NCBI GenBank assembly: GCA_029259655.1
Contig: JAJDET010000064.1
Location: 1-60,869 of the forward strand
Source of the DNA: Planctomycetota bacterium
Lineage (GTDB): Bacteria; Planctomycetota; UBA1135; GCA-002686595
Length of the DNA stretch: 60,869 bases
Reading direction: 5' to 3'
The position numbers and the translations under genes are program-made. Positions 1 to 8,205 of this stretch are shown piece by piece; the first letter of the stretch is position 1; every line of letters begins with the position of its first letter. The notes below the pieces were generated by a model that had not been told where the DNA came from, did no database searches, and saw only the letters and a list, made by a program, of their open reading frames with translations.

Positions 1-72
1 AGGGGCCGAAAGGCCGGCGAAGCCGGCCGTTCGTGGTGTTCGGTCCGCGTGGTCATGAAGAGTCCGGGCTAG
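1..72. repeat. Partial copy of a dispersed inverted-repeat element (right half)
   Basis: Bases 1-72 match 48956-49026 almost base for base. They hold a GC-rich hairpin (ggccgaaaggcc, then ccggcgaagccgg) and end in tcatgaagagtccgggctag at 53-72. That end differs by one base from the 20-bp terminal repeat of the full copy at 48824-49026. The left half would lie upstream of the window. Like the full copy, it sits between genes. Confidence 0.8.
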
Positions 73-81
73 AGGCCGGAG

Positions 82-115
82 GGGCGAGTGACTTCCGTCC
101 GGAGGCCACTCGCCC
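82..115 (-). terminator. Hairpin downstream of the 146-814 gene
   Basis: gggcgagtg (82-90) pairs with cactcgccc (107-115). The stem is extended inside by cttcc (92-96) against ggagg (101-105), leaving a 4-nt loop. It lies 30 bp past the stop codon of the minus-strand gene. No T-run follows, so it is a likely but unproven transcription end. Confidence 0.45.
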
Positions 116-145
116 GCGGAGTGCATACCCAGCAGGAGATCCGCC

Positions 146-814
146 TCAACGAGTCGTGAAGGAGACCTCCACGAGGGTGCAGTTGCCGTTCTTGCCGACC
201 GTGCCCACCTCGACGTGGCTCTTCGTTCCGGGCATGAGGATGCCCGCCGGCACGCGCAAGGAGGTCCGGTCGGGGGGAAGGACGGCGGTCAGGTTGTCGT
301 TCTCGCCCTGCTCCACGACGATGCGATACTTCTTGGCGTCGGGATCGGGGTTCCAGGTGATCGTCAGCCCGTTGGCCGGGATGTCCTTGGCTCCCTCGAA
401 GGGAAAGTGGACGACGGGTCGGCGCGGGAGCTCGTGCGAGAGGAGCGCGCGTCCGCGTGCCACCTCGCCGTCGATGGTCTGGGCACTGAGGTCGTACACG
501 CCCGGAGGATAGGTCTCGAGGAGCGTCGCCGTGTCCGTCTCGCGCGTCTCGATGACGAAGCCCTGGAGCGCCATCCTGTCGGCGTTCGGAGCCGTGAGGC
601 GGAGGACCTCCTTGCCGTTCGGGCCACGCACGTCGATGCGCCGGAGGCTTCGCTCGCTCTCCGCCTCCACGACGATGACGGCCTCCTTCGTGTTCACCGT
701 GTATTCCAGCAGCATGCGCTCCTCCTTGAGGAGCGGGGCAGGTCCCGCCGGGCGCTGCTGCCACCCGAGGGCCGTCAGGGACAGGACCACGACGGTCAGG
801 GTCGACTTGAACAT
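146..814 (-). CDS. Exported protein with a C-terminal fibronectin-III-like domain
   Basis: A 222-residue protein of unknown function. It starts with a short basic and hydrophobic segment (MFKSTLTVVVLSLTALGW) that looks like a secretion signal. The C-terminal ~90 residues (PVVHFPFEGAKDIPANGL onward, then TITWNPDPDAKKYRIVVEQ) have the strand pattern of an Fn3-like domain that speaks of extracting a value from a 'difference' of strands, common in envelope proteins. The middle is beta-rich and no catalytic motif is visible. It is transcribed away from the beta-helix gene at 1186, with a 371-bp shared upstream region. Coding is supported by the signal peptide and coherent composition. Function is not assigned. 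Confidence 0.7.
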   Translation of the reverse strand: MFKSTLTVVVLSLTALGWQQRPAGPAPLLKEERMLLEYTVNTKEAVIVVEAESERSLRRIDVRGPNGKEVLRLTAPNADRMALQGFVIETRETDTATLLETYPPGVYDLSAQTIDGEVARGRALLSHELPRRPVVHFPFEGAKDIPANGLTITWNPDPDAKKYRIVVEQGENDNLTAVLPPDRTSLRVPAGILMPGTKSHVEVGTVGKNGNCTLVEVSFTTR

Positions 815-1185
815 GGTTGGGGTCTCCCGGTTGGGGTTTGCGTCCCTTCGAGTCGCAGGTCGCTACCGAAGGGCGCAATCCTCGACACAAATCGTACCCC
901 GCTCCGCGCGGCGTGGATTATCCGGGCATTACCGCCCCCATCCGAGGCGTCGAGAGCGCGTTCGCGCTCTCTTCGCGCACTCTCCCGGTCCCCGGCCTCG
1001 CCGCCGTCCGGACCGCGGGAGCGAGCGCAAGTGAACGCCTCACGAGCACTCTTGCACGAGACGAGGTGCCGCGAGCCCTCATCCCCACCGGCTCCGCTCG
1101 ACACCCGGTCCGCAACTGCGGACAATCACGGGGCAGCTCTCCGCTCTCGTACCCGCAACCACGTACCGAAACCGGGAGGTCCGCC
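815..1185. other. Divergent intergenic region (371 bp)
   Basis: This lies between two divergently transcribed exported-protein genes and should hold both promoters. I see no RNA gene, repeat or clear operator. The plus frame stays open upstream of 1186, but that translation is basic and low-complexity and lacks any export signal, so I take it as non-coding. A ribosome-binding-like gggaggt at about 1172-1178 precedes the start at 1186. Confidence 0.5.
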
Positions 1186-2460
1186 ATGGGGATTCGACTG
1201 CCCATCGCGCTCGCACTCTGCGCGCCTGTTGCGTCGGCACAAAGCGTGCTCGTCGTGGACGACGACGGAGGAGCGCCGTTCACGGAGATCCAGGCTGCAG
1301 TGGACGCCGCCGTCCTCGGGGACATGATCCTCGTCCACCCGGGCCTTTACGACGCGTTCACGATCTCGGCGAAGAGTCTCGTGATACACAGCGCCACGCC
1401 GACGCGGCCGTCGGTGATGGGCCCCGTGGTCATCGAGGATCTCGCGGCCACGGACAGCGTCGTCCTGCGAGGCCTCGAGATCAGCGAGGTCCCGGGCGAT
1501 CCGCCCTTCTTCTTCTTCGCCGACCCGGTGCTCTCCATCCTGCGCTGTGCCGGCCCCGTGTGGATAGAGGACGTCGCGACGAACACGACGGACTTCCCGA
1601 CCACCGTGACGAACGAGACGGGAACGTACGTGAGCGAATGCGCATCGGTCGTGTTCTCCGACTGCGAGCTCGAGGCGTTCGAGATCACGGGGTTCGCCTC
1701 CATGAACGACGAGGGGCTGCACGCCGTCGACTCGACAGTGTCGCTCTACGACACTCGCTTACAGGGCGCAGGCGGGAACGCGTTCGACACGACCCTGTTC
1801 GCAGGTGGAGCGGGGCTCCGCGCCGACGGAAGCACGGTCTTCGTCTCCGGCTGCGAGATCCGCGGAGGTCCGGGGCGAGACGGGTCCAACGGGCCGCCCT
1901 TCTGCATCGGGCTCGCGGACGGCTCCGATGGCGGCCCCGGAATGGTGGTCGACGGGGCCGGCTCCGACGTCGAGGTCCTCGACACGGCGTTCGTCCCGGG
2001 TTCCGGGGGCCTCGGCGATCAGACGCCCGGTTGCATCCCCGGTGTCTCCGGATCCCCCGGCGCGGGCATCCTCCACCGGGCGGGATCGCTCGCGGGCATC
2101 CCCGGCAACGCCCGGTCCATGCACTCGGTCTCCCCCGTCCGGGAAGGGGAGACGATCGTGGAGACCGCCATCGCCGATCCGGGAGACTTCGTCGTCTTCG
2201 TGTTCACGCTGGCGCAGATCCCCGCGACGCCGGTCCCGGACGCAGTCGGGCCCGCCATGGTGGGTTTCCCCGCCTGGTTCCAGAAGCTGGGCGTCGTCGA
2301 CGCGTCGGGAGAGATCGTGTTCACGCTCCCGAACACGGGCATCCTCCCGAGCCAGTTCGAGTACGCGATTCTCTACAAGCAGGCCGTCGTCTTCGACCCC
2401 ACGCTGGCGATCTCGATCAGCTCGCCCACGATGCTCTTGTTCCTGGGCGCGCCCTTCTGA
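1186..2460 (+). CDS. Secreted right-handed beta-helix protein
   Basis: A 424-residue protein. ATG 1186 was chosen because it directly precedes a signal peptide (MGIRLPIALALCAPVASAQ) and follows gggaggt. The mature start (VLVVDDDGGAPFTEIQAAVDAAVLGD) is the classic opening of pectate-lyase-like/DUF1565 beta-helices, followed by short repeating strand-turn units with many Asp, Ser and Gly. No lyase or glycosidase catalytic set is obvious. The last ~120 residues (from about GIPGNARS) form a separate beta domain ending YKQAVVFDPTLAISISSPTM. It resembles in layout the C-terminal domain of the SBBP protein at 4479-7130 and may be a shared surface or secretion module. Substrate is unknown. Confidence 0.8.
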   Translation: MGIRLPIALALCAPVASAQSVLVVDDDGGAPFTEIQAAVDAAVLGDMILVHPGLYDAFTISAKSLVIHSATPTRPSVMGPVVIEDLAATDSVVLRGLEISEVPGDPPFFFFADPVLSILRCAGPVWIEDVATNTTDFPTTVTNETGTYVSECASVVFSDCELEAFEITGFASMNDEGLHAVDSTVSLYDTRLQGAGGNAFDTTLFAGGAGLRADGSTVFVSGCEIRGGPGRDGSNGPPFCIGLADGSDGGPGMVVDGAGSDVEVLDTAFVPGSGGLGDQTPGCIPGVSGSPGAGILHRAGSLAGIPGNARSMHSVSPVREGETIVETAIADPGDFVVFVFTLAQIPATPVPDAVGPAMVGFPAWFQKLGVVDASGEIVFTLPNTGILPSQFEYAILYKQAVVFDPTLAISISSPTMLLFLGAPF

Positions 2461-2629
2461 GTCGCCCGGGCGACCCTCGGTCGACGAGCCCGGCGCTCTT
2501 CGCCTGCGCGTCATGCGTGGGGATCAGGCGCGCGAGGACGGCGACGCGTTGCCTGGAGGAGCCCTCCCCTGCCTGTACCATGGGCCTCCACCGGACCCAC
2601 TCGCGAAGATCACCGAAGAACCCACGCCA

Positions 2630-4105
2630 ATGACCGGCACCGCGCCCCAGGAGCCACCGGAGCCTGGCATCCCGGCCGCCCTCCTCCTCACCCTCTGCCC
2701 CGTCGCGCTCTCGTCCTGCGGTCCGAAACCGCCGGCGGACCTGCCGAACGTGGTGCTCGTGTGCGTGGACACGCTCCGCGCCGATCGCATGCCGTTCCAC
2801 GGCTGCGAGCTGGAGACGGCGCCCTTCCTGTCGTCCTTGGCGGCGCGCGGAGCGGTGGTCGAGCGCGCCTTCTCGACGAGCTCCATGACGGCTCCTTCGG
2901 TGGCGTCGATGTTCACGTCCGTCTATCCGTTCCAGCACGGCGTCGTGACGGGCTACGGCTGGGGTACGGCGCGCGGCGAGATCATCGTCAACGAGATCCC
3001 GGCGCGCATCGAGACGCTGGGCGAGCTGATGCGCGCGCGCGGGTACCGGACCTTCGCGATCACGGACAATCCGGTCGTCTCCGCGCCGGCGGGCTTCGCG
3101 CGCGGGTTCGACTCGTACTTCAACTTCCCGTACCGGGGGGCCGAGGCGGTCAACGGCAAGCTCGCGGAGTGGCTGGACGAGATCCGCTCGTCGGAGCCGT
3201 ACTTCCTCTACCTGCACTTCATGGACCCGCACGAACCGTACTTCGACCGCGAGGAGCACGCCTTCGAGATCGCGGTCGAGGACCTGCCGCTCCAGCCCCC
3301 CGGTCTGGGCGGCTCGTTCCTCGAGGACGAGCGCGACTCGCGCAGGTTGCGCCGTCGCCGTCACCTGCGCCGGTGGTTGGGCGAGGACCCGGAGGGCGAG
3401 CCGGCCTTCGTGCGCGAGGCGGCCGACAACTGGCGTTACTACCACAGCGAGATCCGTTACCTGGACGACCACGTGCGCGACGCTTTCGGGATGCTCGGCG
3501 TAGACGACGACGACTTCGTCCTGTTCACGGCCGATCACGGCGAGGAGTTCCTCGATCACGGCGACGTCTCGCACAAGTTCACGCTCTACCCGGAGCTCAC
3601 GCGCGTCCCGATGTTCCTCTTCTGGCCGAACGGCGGGGTCGAGCCGATGCGAATCGGGGGCGTCGCGAGCCTGATCGACGTCATGCCGACGCTACGCGAG
3701 GTCGTCGGGTTGCCCCCCTCCGCGCAAGACGCGGGCACGAGCCTCCTGCCGTTCGCGCGCGGCGCGTCCGTCCCGGACCGGATGTTGCTCGCGATGCGCA
3801 CGATCGAGCCGTCGCTCGAGGAGATCGACGAGGAGACGCGCGAGATGGCGGGTGTCCTCACCTACCCCCACTTCCTGACCTGGCTCAAGGGCGGGAGGCG
3901 CTTCGAGCTCTACGACCTCGAAGCGGACCCGAAGGCCTGGGTCGATCTCTACGAGGAGGGCTCGACCCGAGCGCGCGACATGTACGACGCCGCGCTGCGC
4001 TACATGGAGGAGGCGCGCACGTGGGAGCGCGCCTACTACGTCCCGGAGACCGCTGACCAGGACAAGGTCGATCGGCTGCAGGAGCTCGGGTACCTGGGCG
4101 AGTGA
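2630..4105 (+). CDS. Sulfatase-family lipoprotein, Thr-type active site
   Basis: A 491-residue protein starting at ATG 2630, just ahead of a lipoprotein signal with lipobox LSSC. The sulfatase/alkaline-phosphatase fold (PF00884) is shown by NVVLVCVDTLRADRM near the N terminus and VLFTADHGEEFLDHG in the second half, the metal-binding regions. The usual Cys/Ser-x-Pro-x-Arg motif is replaced by MTAPSVASMFTS. The nucleophile position is therefore Thr and the Arg is missing, so formylglycine maturation is not expected. Such Thr-type members may act as phospho- or sulfo-esterases or transferases; the substrate is unknown. A SUMF1-domain remnant follows at 4164-4388. A second Thr-type member lies at 38727 and a degenerate one at 59943. 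Confidence 0.85.
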   Translation: MTGTAPQEPPEPGIPAALLLTLCPVALSSCGPKPPADLPNVVLVCVDTLRADRMPFHGCELETAPFLSSLAARGAVVERAFSTSSMTAPSVASMFTSVYPFQHGVVTGYGWGTARGEIIVNEIPARIETLGELMRARGYRTFAITDNPVVSAPAGFARGFDSYFNFPYRGAEAVNGKLAEWLDEIRSSEPYFLYLHFMDPHEPYFDREEHAFEIAVEDLPLQPPGLGGSFLEDERDSRRLRRRRHLRRWLGEDPEGEPAFVREAADNWRYYHSEIRYLDDHVRDAFGMLGVDDDDFVLFTADHGEEFLDHGDVSHKFTLYPELTRVPMFLFWPNGGVEPMRIGGVASLIDVMPTLREVVGLPPSAQDAGTSLLPFARGASVPDRMLLAMRTIEPSLEEIDEETREMAGVLTYPHFLTWLKGGRRFELYDLEADPKAWVDLYEEGSTRARDMYDAALRYMEEARTWERAYYVPETADQDKVDRLQELGYLGE

Positions 4106-4163
4106 GGGGCTCGGCCCCACGCGGGCGACGGGTACGATACCCCGTGCTCGCCGCTGCACTCAT

Positions 4164-4388
4164 GTCGGATCAGTACGCCCGGACAACGGGAGCTCCTGGG
4201 GCGCGTTCGCGCCCTGGCTGGACGACGGAAGCACGGTGCACGCGAAGGTGGGTTCGTACCGTGCGAACGCATTCGGACTGCACGACGGCGCCGCGGGCGC
4301 GCGCACGGCGGATCGCGTCAACTACGCGCCGGAGTACCGCGGCGACAACACAGGTCTCCGCCCCGCCAGGGCCGTCACGGTCCCGTAG
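4164..4388 (+). pseudogene. Remnant of a SUMF1/formylglycine-generating-enzyme-like domain
   Basis: An open plus-strand frame with no start codon reads through NGSSWGAFAPWLDDG, then VGSYRANAFGLHD, and finally APEYRGDNTGLRPARAV before the stop at 4386. These are the late conserved blocks of SUMF1 domains (P-V-G-S-x-x-x-N-x-F-G-L-x-D and the D-N-x-G-x-R-x-A-R ending). The block normally between them (M-x-G-N-V-W-E-W and R-G-G) is absent, so there is an internal deletion. About 73 codons remain and no N-terminal part is seen in any frame. It ends close to the convergent SBBP gene. Confidence 0.65.
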
Positions 4389-4478
4389 GGGTCGGCGGGA
4401 CCAGGCTCGGGCGCTCGGCGTGCCACCGTCGATCGCGGAACGGAAGTGGCGGCTGGCCGAGTCCCTGCAAGCCTGCCC

Positions 4479-7130
4479 TCACATCCCCACGATCAGGTCG
4501 AGCGCGTTCGTCAGTGTGACGTCGTACTCGATCGGATTGGAGCCCGGCACGACCTGGATGATCAGGCCCTGGGTGAAGAGCACGGCGCCGTCGAGGGCCG
4601 GGTCGTCGGGCACCGAGACGCTGTGCACCGCCGGATCGGCGTTGCTGTTCCAGACGCCGGCGCCGCCCAGCCAGAACAGCGGAGCGAGGCTGACCATCAA
4701 GTCGCCCGACGCCCCGTTGATGCCCCACCCCGGAATCGGGACGCCGCAGGGGTAGCCCGTCGCGGGAGTCGACGACGCGAACCACCGCGTGATCGACCCC
4801 GGCTGGATGGAGAGATCGCCGAGGGGAGCACCGATCTCGACGCTGAGTCTCTGCCCCAGGACGGCGCCGGTGAGCGGGATCAGGCTGTTCCCCGGAAGTC
4901 CGCCGGCACAGGGCGCGCGCGTGTCCACGTCGGCGTTCGAGGCGAGCGACGTGAACTTGGCGAGGAAGCCGCCGCCGTAGAAGGCGTTCGACGGGTTCAG
5001 GGTCTGCATGCTCCCGGGTGTTCCGAGGTCCTTGGACGACGTCGAGCCCACCGCGAGCACGTTCCCGTCCCCGTCGATCGTCAGGCGCCCCGAGTCGGCC
5101 GAGCTGTAGGACTCCGCACCGCCGCCGCCCAGGTACGTGGAGAACACGGGCGTCCCCCCGGAGTCGAACGCGGTGACCGCGAGGTCTCCGAAGGGTTGAT
5201 CCCCCATCCACGGGTCGACCAGGTCGAAGTTGGTCGTGCTCGTGTTGCACAGGACCCACCCGTTGCCGAGCCCGTCGGTCTCGACGTCGAGCGCGATCTC
5301 CGGACCGTGACCTCCGAGATAGGTGGCCCACATGAGCGAGGCGTTGCCGGCGAGGCCGGTGTCGACGCACGCGACCGCGACGTCCTGGAAGTTGCTCGTC
5401 TCGCTGATGGTCGCCTGGAACGCGTTCTTCACCGGGAAGTCCATCGACCTCGTGGTGCACGTGAACCACGCCCGTCCCGTGTCGTCCGCAGCGACGCCGA
5501 ATCCGAGCGCGCTGTTCGAGTCCTCGTCCCCGCTGCCTCCCAGGTACGTGGAGTACTCGAAGGCCGAACCGTCCGCCGCGAGCCGGACGAGGATCCCGTC
5601 CAGGCCGACTCCACCGCCCCACGTCGTCTGTGCGCCGTTCACGATCGTGAAGTTCGACGTGTTGGTCCAACCGGCAACGTACGCGCGCCCCGCGGAGTCC
5701 AGGGCGAGGTCAGTCACGGCCGAGCGCGGGCTCCAGCCGAAGCCACCGGTGCCGAGCGAGCCGTTGAAGATCGTGGAGTAGACCAGGGAGTCCCCGGTCG
5801 CCGCGATCCGGGTGACGAACCCGAAGACACCGGTCGATCCACCGATGATGTTCGTCGTGGGGAACACACTCGACGCCTCACCGGCGACGACGACGTCTCC
5901 ACTCGCGTCGACCGCGAGGCCGAACACGTAGTCGTGGCCCCCGCCACCGAGGTACGTCGACCACACGAGTGCGTCACCGTTCGGCGAGAGCTTCGACACG
6001 AAACCGTCGAAGTCGTAGCCGCTGGTGTAGCTCGTGTCGAAGGCACCGGCGGTCGTCGGAAAATCCTCGTTGCTCGTCTTCCCGCCGACATACACATGCC
6101 CCGTGGCGTCCACCGCGATGGTCCAGGCGTTGTCGTTGGCCCAGGCATACGCGGGTGCCGCGCTCACGCCGCCGCCGAGGTACGTGCACCACTGGAGAGT
6201 GTCCCCACGGGGCGAGACCTTGGCGATGAGCGCGTCGGTCTCCACGTCCTTCGTCTCCTGGAAGGCGCCGACGGTGATCGGGAGACCGATCGACTCCGAG
6301 GCGCCGCAGACGTAGGTATTGCCCGCGGCGTCCGTCGCGACGTCCGTCAGCTCGTCGTCGAGCGCCCCGGCGAGGTAGGTGGAGTAGGCGAGGACGGGAT
6401 CGATGACGAGCGTCCGCGACCGGTCGTAGCTGCCGAGAGAGAAGCCGACCGATCCGTCCGCCTCGATACGGAAGGCGCCGGGCACGTACTCGCGACCGGC
6501 AGCGCCGTCCTGGTAGACGACCGGTTCGCTCAGGAAGAGGTCTCCGACGGGCGACACGAGACGGAGGCGACCGTCCGGCATCCGCTGGACACCCGCGACG
6601 TCGGCGACACCGTCATGGCGGACGCGAATCGCGGACGGATCCGCGCCCGGAGCGACCTCGAATTCGAGCTCCAGCTGGCCGTCCGTGTCGTACATCAAGA
6701 GATCGATACCCGGCCAGAGGCCGCGATACCGCGCGCGTCCGAAGGTGCGGTTGTCGGTGCTCCACTTGGACGGATCCTTGCCGCGCAGGTAGTGGATGCG
6801 GGTCACGAGCTCGTCCTCGCCGACGATCTCCGCGGCGGGGTCGGCGCCGAGAAAGACCGTGCGCAGCGCCGCCGCGAAGGGCGCCCCGTCCGTCCGGCTG
6901 TCGCGCAGCGCGAGCCTGTGCTCTCCCGGCAAGAGGAACATGCGGTAGCCGGGACCTCGAACCGTGAAGCTCACGTCGCGGTCGTAGCGCCCGCCGTTGG
7001 CCTCGAAGAAGAGCCCCTGAGCCCCGAGCGGGGGCGGCGTCGTCCCGCCGATCGGGTCCGGGGAGGCGGCGGAGGCGCCCTGGGTCAGAAGAGTCGTCAG
7101 CGCGAGAGCGGTCCATGTACTGCAGATCAT
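4479..7130 (-). CDS. Secreted SBBP-repeat (beta-propeller) protein
   Basis: 883 residues. The start at 7130 follows an aggag ribosome-binding site and begins a signal peptide (MICSTWTALALTTLLTQGASA). Residues ~40-290 form an N-terminal beta domain (LFFEANGGRYDRDVSFTV). The middle carries repeated YSTYLGGxxxD and VDATGHVYVGG-type units typical of SBBP repeats, which fold as a seven-bladed-type propeller. The last ~140 residues form a beta domain ending FTQGLIIQV and LTNALDLIVGM, a tail I recall from exported proteins of planctomycete-like bacteria. It probably acts on the cell surface or outside the cell. No enzyme motif is visible. It is convergent with the SUMF1 remnant. Confidence 0.85.
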   Translation of the reverse strand: MICSTWTALALTTLLTQGASAASPDPIGGTTPPPLGAQGLFFEANGGRYDRDVSFTVRGPGYRMFLLPGEHRLALRDSRTDGAPFAAALRTVFLGADPAAEIVGEDELVTRIHYLRGKDPSKWSTDNRTFGRARYRGLWPGIDLLMYDTDGQLELEFEVAPGADPSAIRVRHDGVADVAGVQRMPDGRLRLVSPVGDLFLSEPVVYQDGAAGREYVPGAFRIEADGSVGFSLGSYDRSRTLVIDPVLAYSTYLAGALDDELTDVATDAAGNTYVCGASESIGLPITVGAFQETKDVETDALIAKVSPRGDTLQWCTYLGGGVSAAPAYAWANDNAWTIAVDATGHVYVGGKTSNEDFPTTAGAFDTSYTSGYDFDGFVSKLSPNGDALVWSTYLGGGGHDYVFGLAVDASGDVVVAGEASSVFPTTNIIGGSTGVFGFVTRIAATGDSLVYSTIFNGSLGTGGFGWSPRSAVTDLALDSAGRAYVAGWTNTSNFTIVNGAQTTWGGGVGLDGILVRLAADGSAFEYSTYLGGSGDEDSNSALGFGVAADDTGRAWFTCTTRSMDFPVKNAFQATISETSNFQDVAVACVDTGLAGNASLMWATYLGGHGPEIALDVETDGLGNGWVLCNTSTTNFDLVDPWMGDQPFGDLAVTAFDSGGTPVFSTYLGGGGAESYSSADSGRLTIDGDGNVLAVGSTSSKDLGTPGSMQTLNPSNAFYGGGFLAKFTSLASNADVDTRAPCAGGLPGNSLIPLTGAVLGQRLSVEIGAPLGDLSIQPGSITRWFASSTPATGYPCGVPIPGWGINGASGDLMVSLAPLFWLGGAGVWNSNADPAVHSVSVPDDPALDGAVLFTQGLIIQVVPGSNPIEYDVTLTNALDLIVGM

Positions 7131-7565
7131 CCCTGTACTCCTGCCCAGTTGGTGGGCTCGCGGCGGCTTCGAGCCGGTCGTTCGAATTGCCTGTCGAGGA
7201 GTGGGAACGCGATCGGAAACCGGGACCCTTCAGCGGGGCGGGTTTTTCTTTGGCGGGGAGGGATGGGCCCGCATGACCGCCCCCAGGAGACCTGGGCTCA
7301 CGTTCGACCGGGAGATTGACTCGGTCCCCGCGGGGACCGCAGGCGCTTCATCGCGGAGGTCACCGCGCTGCACCGCCTGGACGACGCATCGCACGAGGGC
7401 CGCGACGGGATCGCGAACCGCGCTCGCGAGCGCGGCGAGCCACAGCGAGAAGCGGCAGCGGGAATGACGGGTCGTCCAGTTGGACGTCCGACCCCGCCGA
7501 ACCCTGCACCTCCATGCACCGAGGTGACACCCTCCCCCCACTCACCCCCCCGACAACCCCGATGG
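7131..7565. other. Non-coding stretch left of the tRNA-derived repeat
   Basis: No convincing gene. The part nearest the tRNA fragment (about 7450-7545) resembles 27745-27835, to the left of the intact tRNA-Met: both read ...cggcagcgg-aatg..., then gtccgaccccgccgaaccc or gtccaacccaccgaacccc. The similarity flanking both attachment sites therefore extends beyond the 49-bp core. A T-rich patch (gggtttttcttt, about 7240-7251) could be part of a terminator or promoter. Nothing else is identifiable. Confidence 0.5.
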
Positions 7566-7614
7566 TGGTAGCGGTGGAGGGACTCGAACCCCCGACACGC
7601 GGATTATGATTCCG
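7566..7614. repeat. Displaced tRNA-Met 3' fragment (left attachment site)
   Basis: Forty-nine bases identical to 27865-27913, the CCA end, T arm and 3' part of the anticodon arm of the intact tRNA-Met on the minus strand. The match stops abruptly after the anticodon stem, and no 5' half follows, so this is not a functional tRNA. A displaced 3' tRNA end at one boundary with an intact gene at the other is the expected trace of integrase-mediated insertion into the tRNA 3' region. The flanked region is 20.3 kb. Confidence 0.85.
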
Positions 7615-7716
7615 GGCGAGGGGAAGGGGGGTGTTTCGTCGGAAGGGCATTCGCGCGAACGAGTTGCAGCTGCGCAGAGCCTTGACGGTGACGAGCGTCT
7701 GGGCGTCCTGCTGGGC
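7599..7716 (+). repeat. Composite tRNA-arm repeat, copy A
   Basis: It begins with gcggattatgattccg (7599-7614, exact tRNA-Met anticodon arm, antisense). Ninety-five bases from its start comes the shared 23-bp motif at 7694-7716, containing gtctgggcgtcctgctgg. Copies with the same order and nearly the same spacing lie at 9973-10090, 20014-20131 and 27572-27686. Copy A continues into a conserved 73-codon reading frame. Confidence 0.75.
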
Positions 7717-7827
7717 ATGCTCCGTGCCGAAAAGCCCGAGCTGGCGTTGGTGATCGACAGCTGGGCCGGTCTACCGCCATCGGTGCGCGCCGGGATCGTC
7801 GCGATGGTCCGAGCAACCTCAAGGTAG
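7606..7827 (+). CDS. Short conserved ORF in repeat copy A (possible integrase-tail remnant)
   Basis: 73 codons. The second half (DERLGVLLGMLRAEKPELAL, then WAGLPPSVRAGIVAMVRA) is conserved in the equally long frame at 9980-10201, with about 45 of 73 residues identical by eye. Its start overlaps the tRNA-like core, so the first residues are dictated by the attachment sequence. The ending resembles from memory short C-terminal tails near planctomycete tyrosine recombinases, but no catalytic R-H-R-Y region is present. It may be a real small protein or a preserved fragment of a lost integrase reading frame. Function is not assigned. Confidence 0.4.
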   Translation: MIPGEGKGGVSSEGHSRERVAAAQSLDGDERLGVLLGMLRAEKPELALVIDSWAGLPPSVRAGIVAMVRATSR

Positions 7828-8205
7828 ACAAGATGACCACGCCTTCGCCGAAGGCCGCGATGATCGTCACCCTCGCGACCGACTAGGTGCAATGGTCCTC
7901 ACACTCAACACACACGCGGGGTGGCTGATGCTGAGGGAAGGACGCGAGCTCACAGGAACAAGAAGGACTGGCTCAGACCTCCTTGATCCGTCCCGGGGCA
8001 TTGAGTGACCTGCACCCGAAACCGGTACCAAAGTCTATGTGAGTCCTGGCACGCTGGATCCGGACTCGGGCTCGGCTAGACGCTAGATTCCGGCAGATTC
8101 CAAGGCCACTGCTGAGGCCGTTCCGCCCCGACTTCCCTCCTACGCCCAACGCACGGAACTGACGTCGAGCACCCGCCAACTCAAACACCGACGAAGTAAC
8201 CACCC
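7828..8205. other. Intergenic stretch upstream of the hydrolase lipoprotein
   Basis: 378 bp with lower GC than the core genes. I see no open frame with coding character, tRNA or clear hairpin. It should contain the promoter of the gene at 8206. No strong ribosome-binding site precedes that start. Confidence 0.4.

Noticed and set aside
4446..7319. 957-codon open frame antisense to the SBBP gene
   Set aside because: Its composition is Arg/Val/Glu-rich and unlike any exported protein. The opposite strand has a signal peptide, SBBP repeats and a ribosome site.
7316..7609. Frame ending EGLEPPTRGL (and GGTRTPDTRIM near 27890)
   Set aside because: These are well-known spurious translations across the antisense of tRNA 3' ends; the DNA is tRNA-Met sequence.
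7566..7614. A second tRNA-Met gene
   Set aside because: Only the 3' part is present; the D arm and acceptor 5' half are missing.
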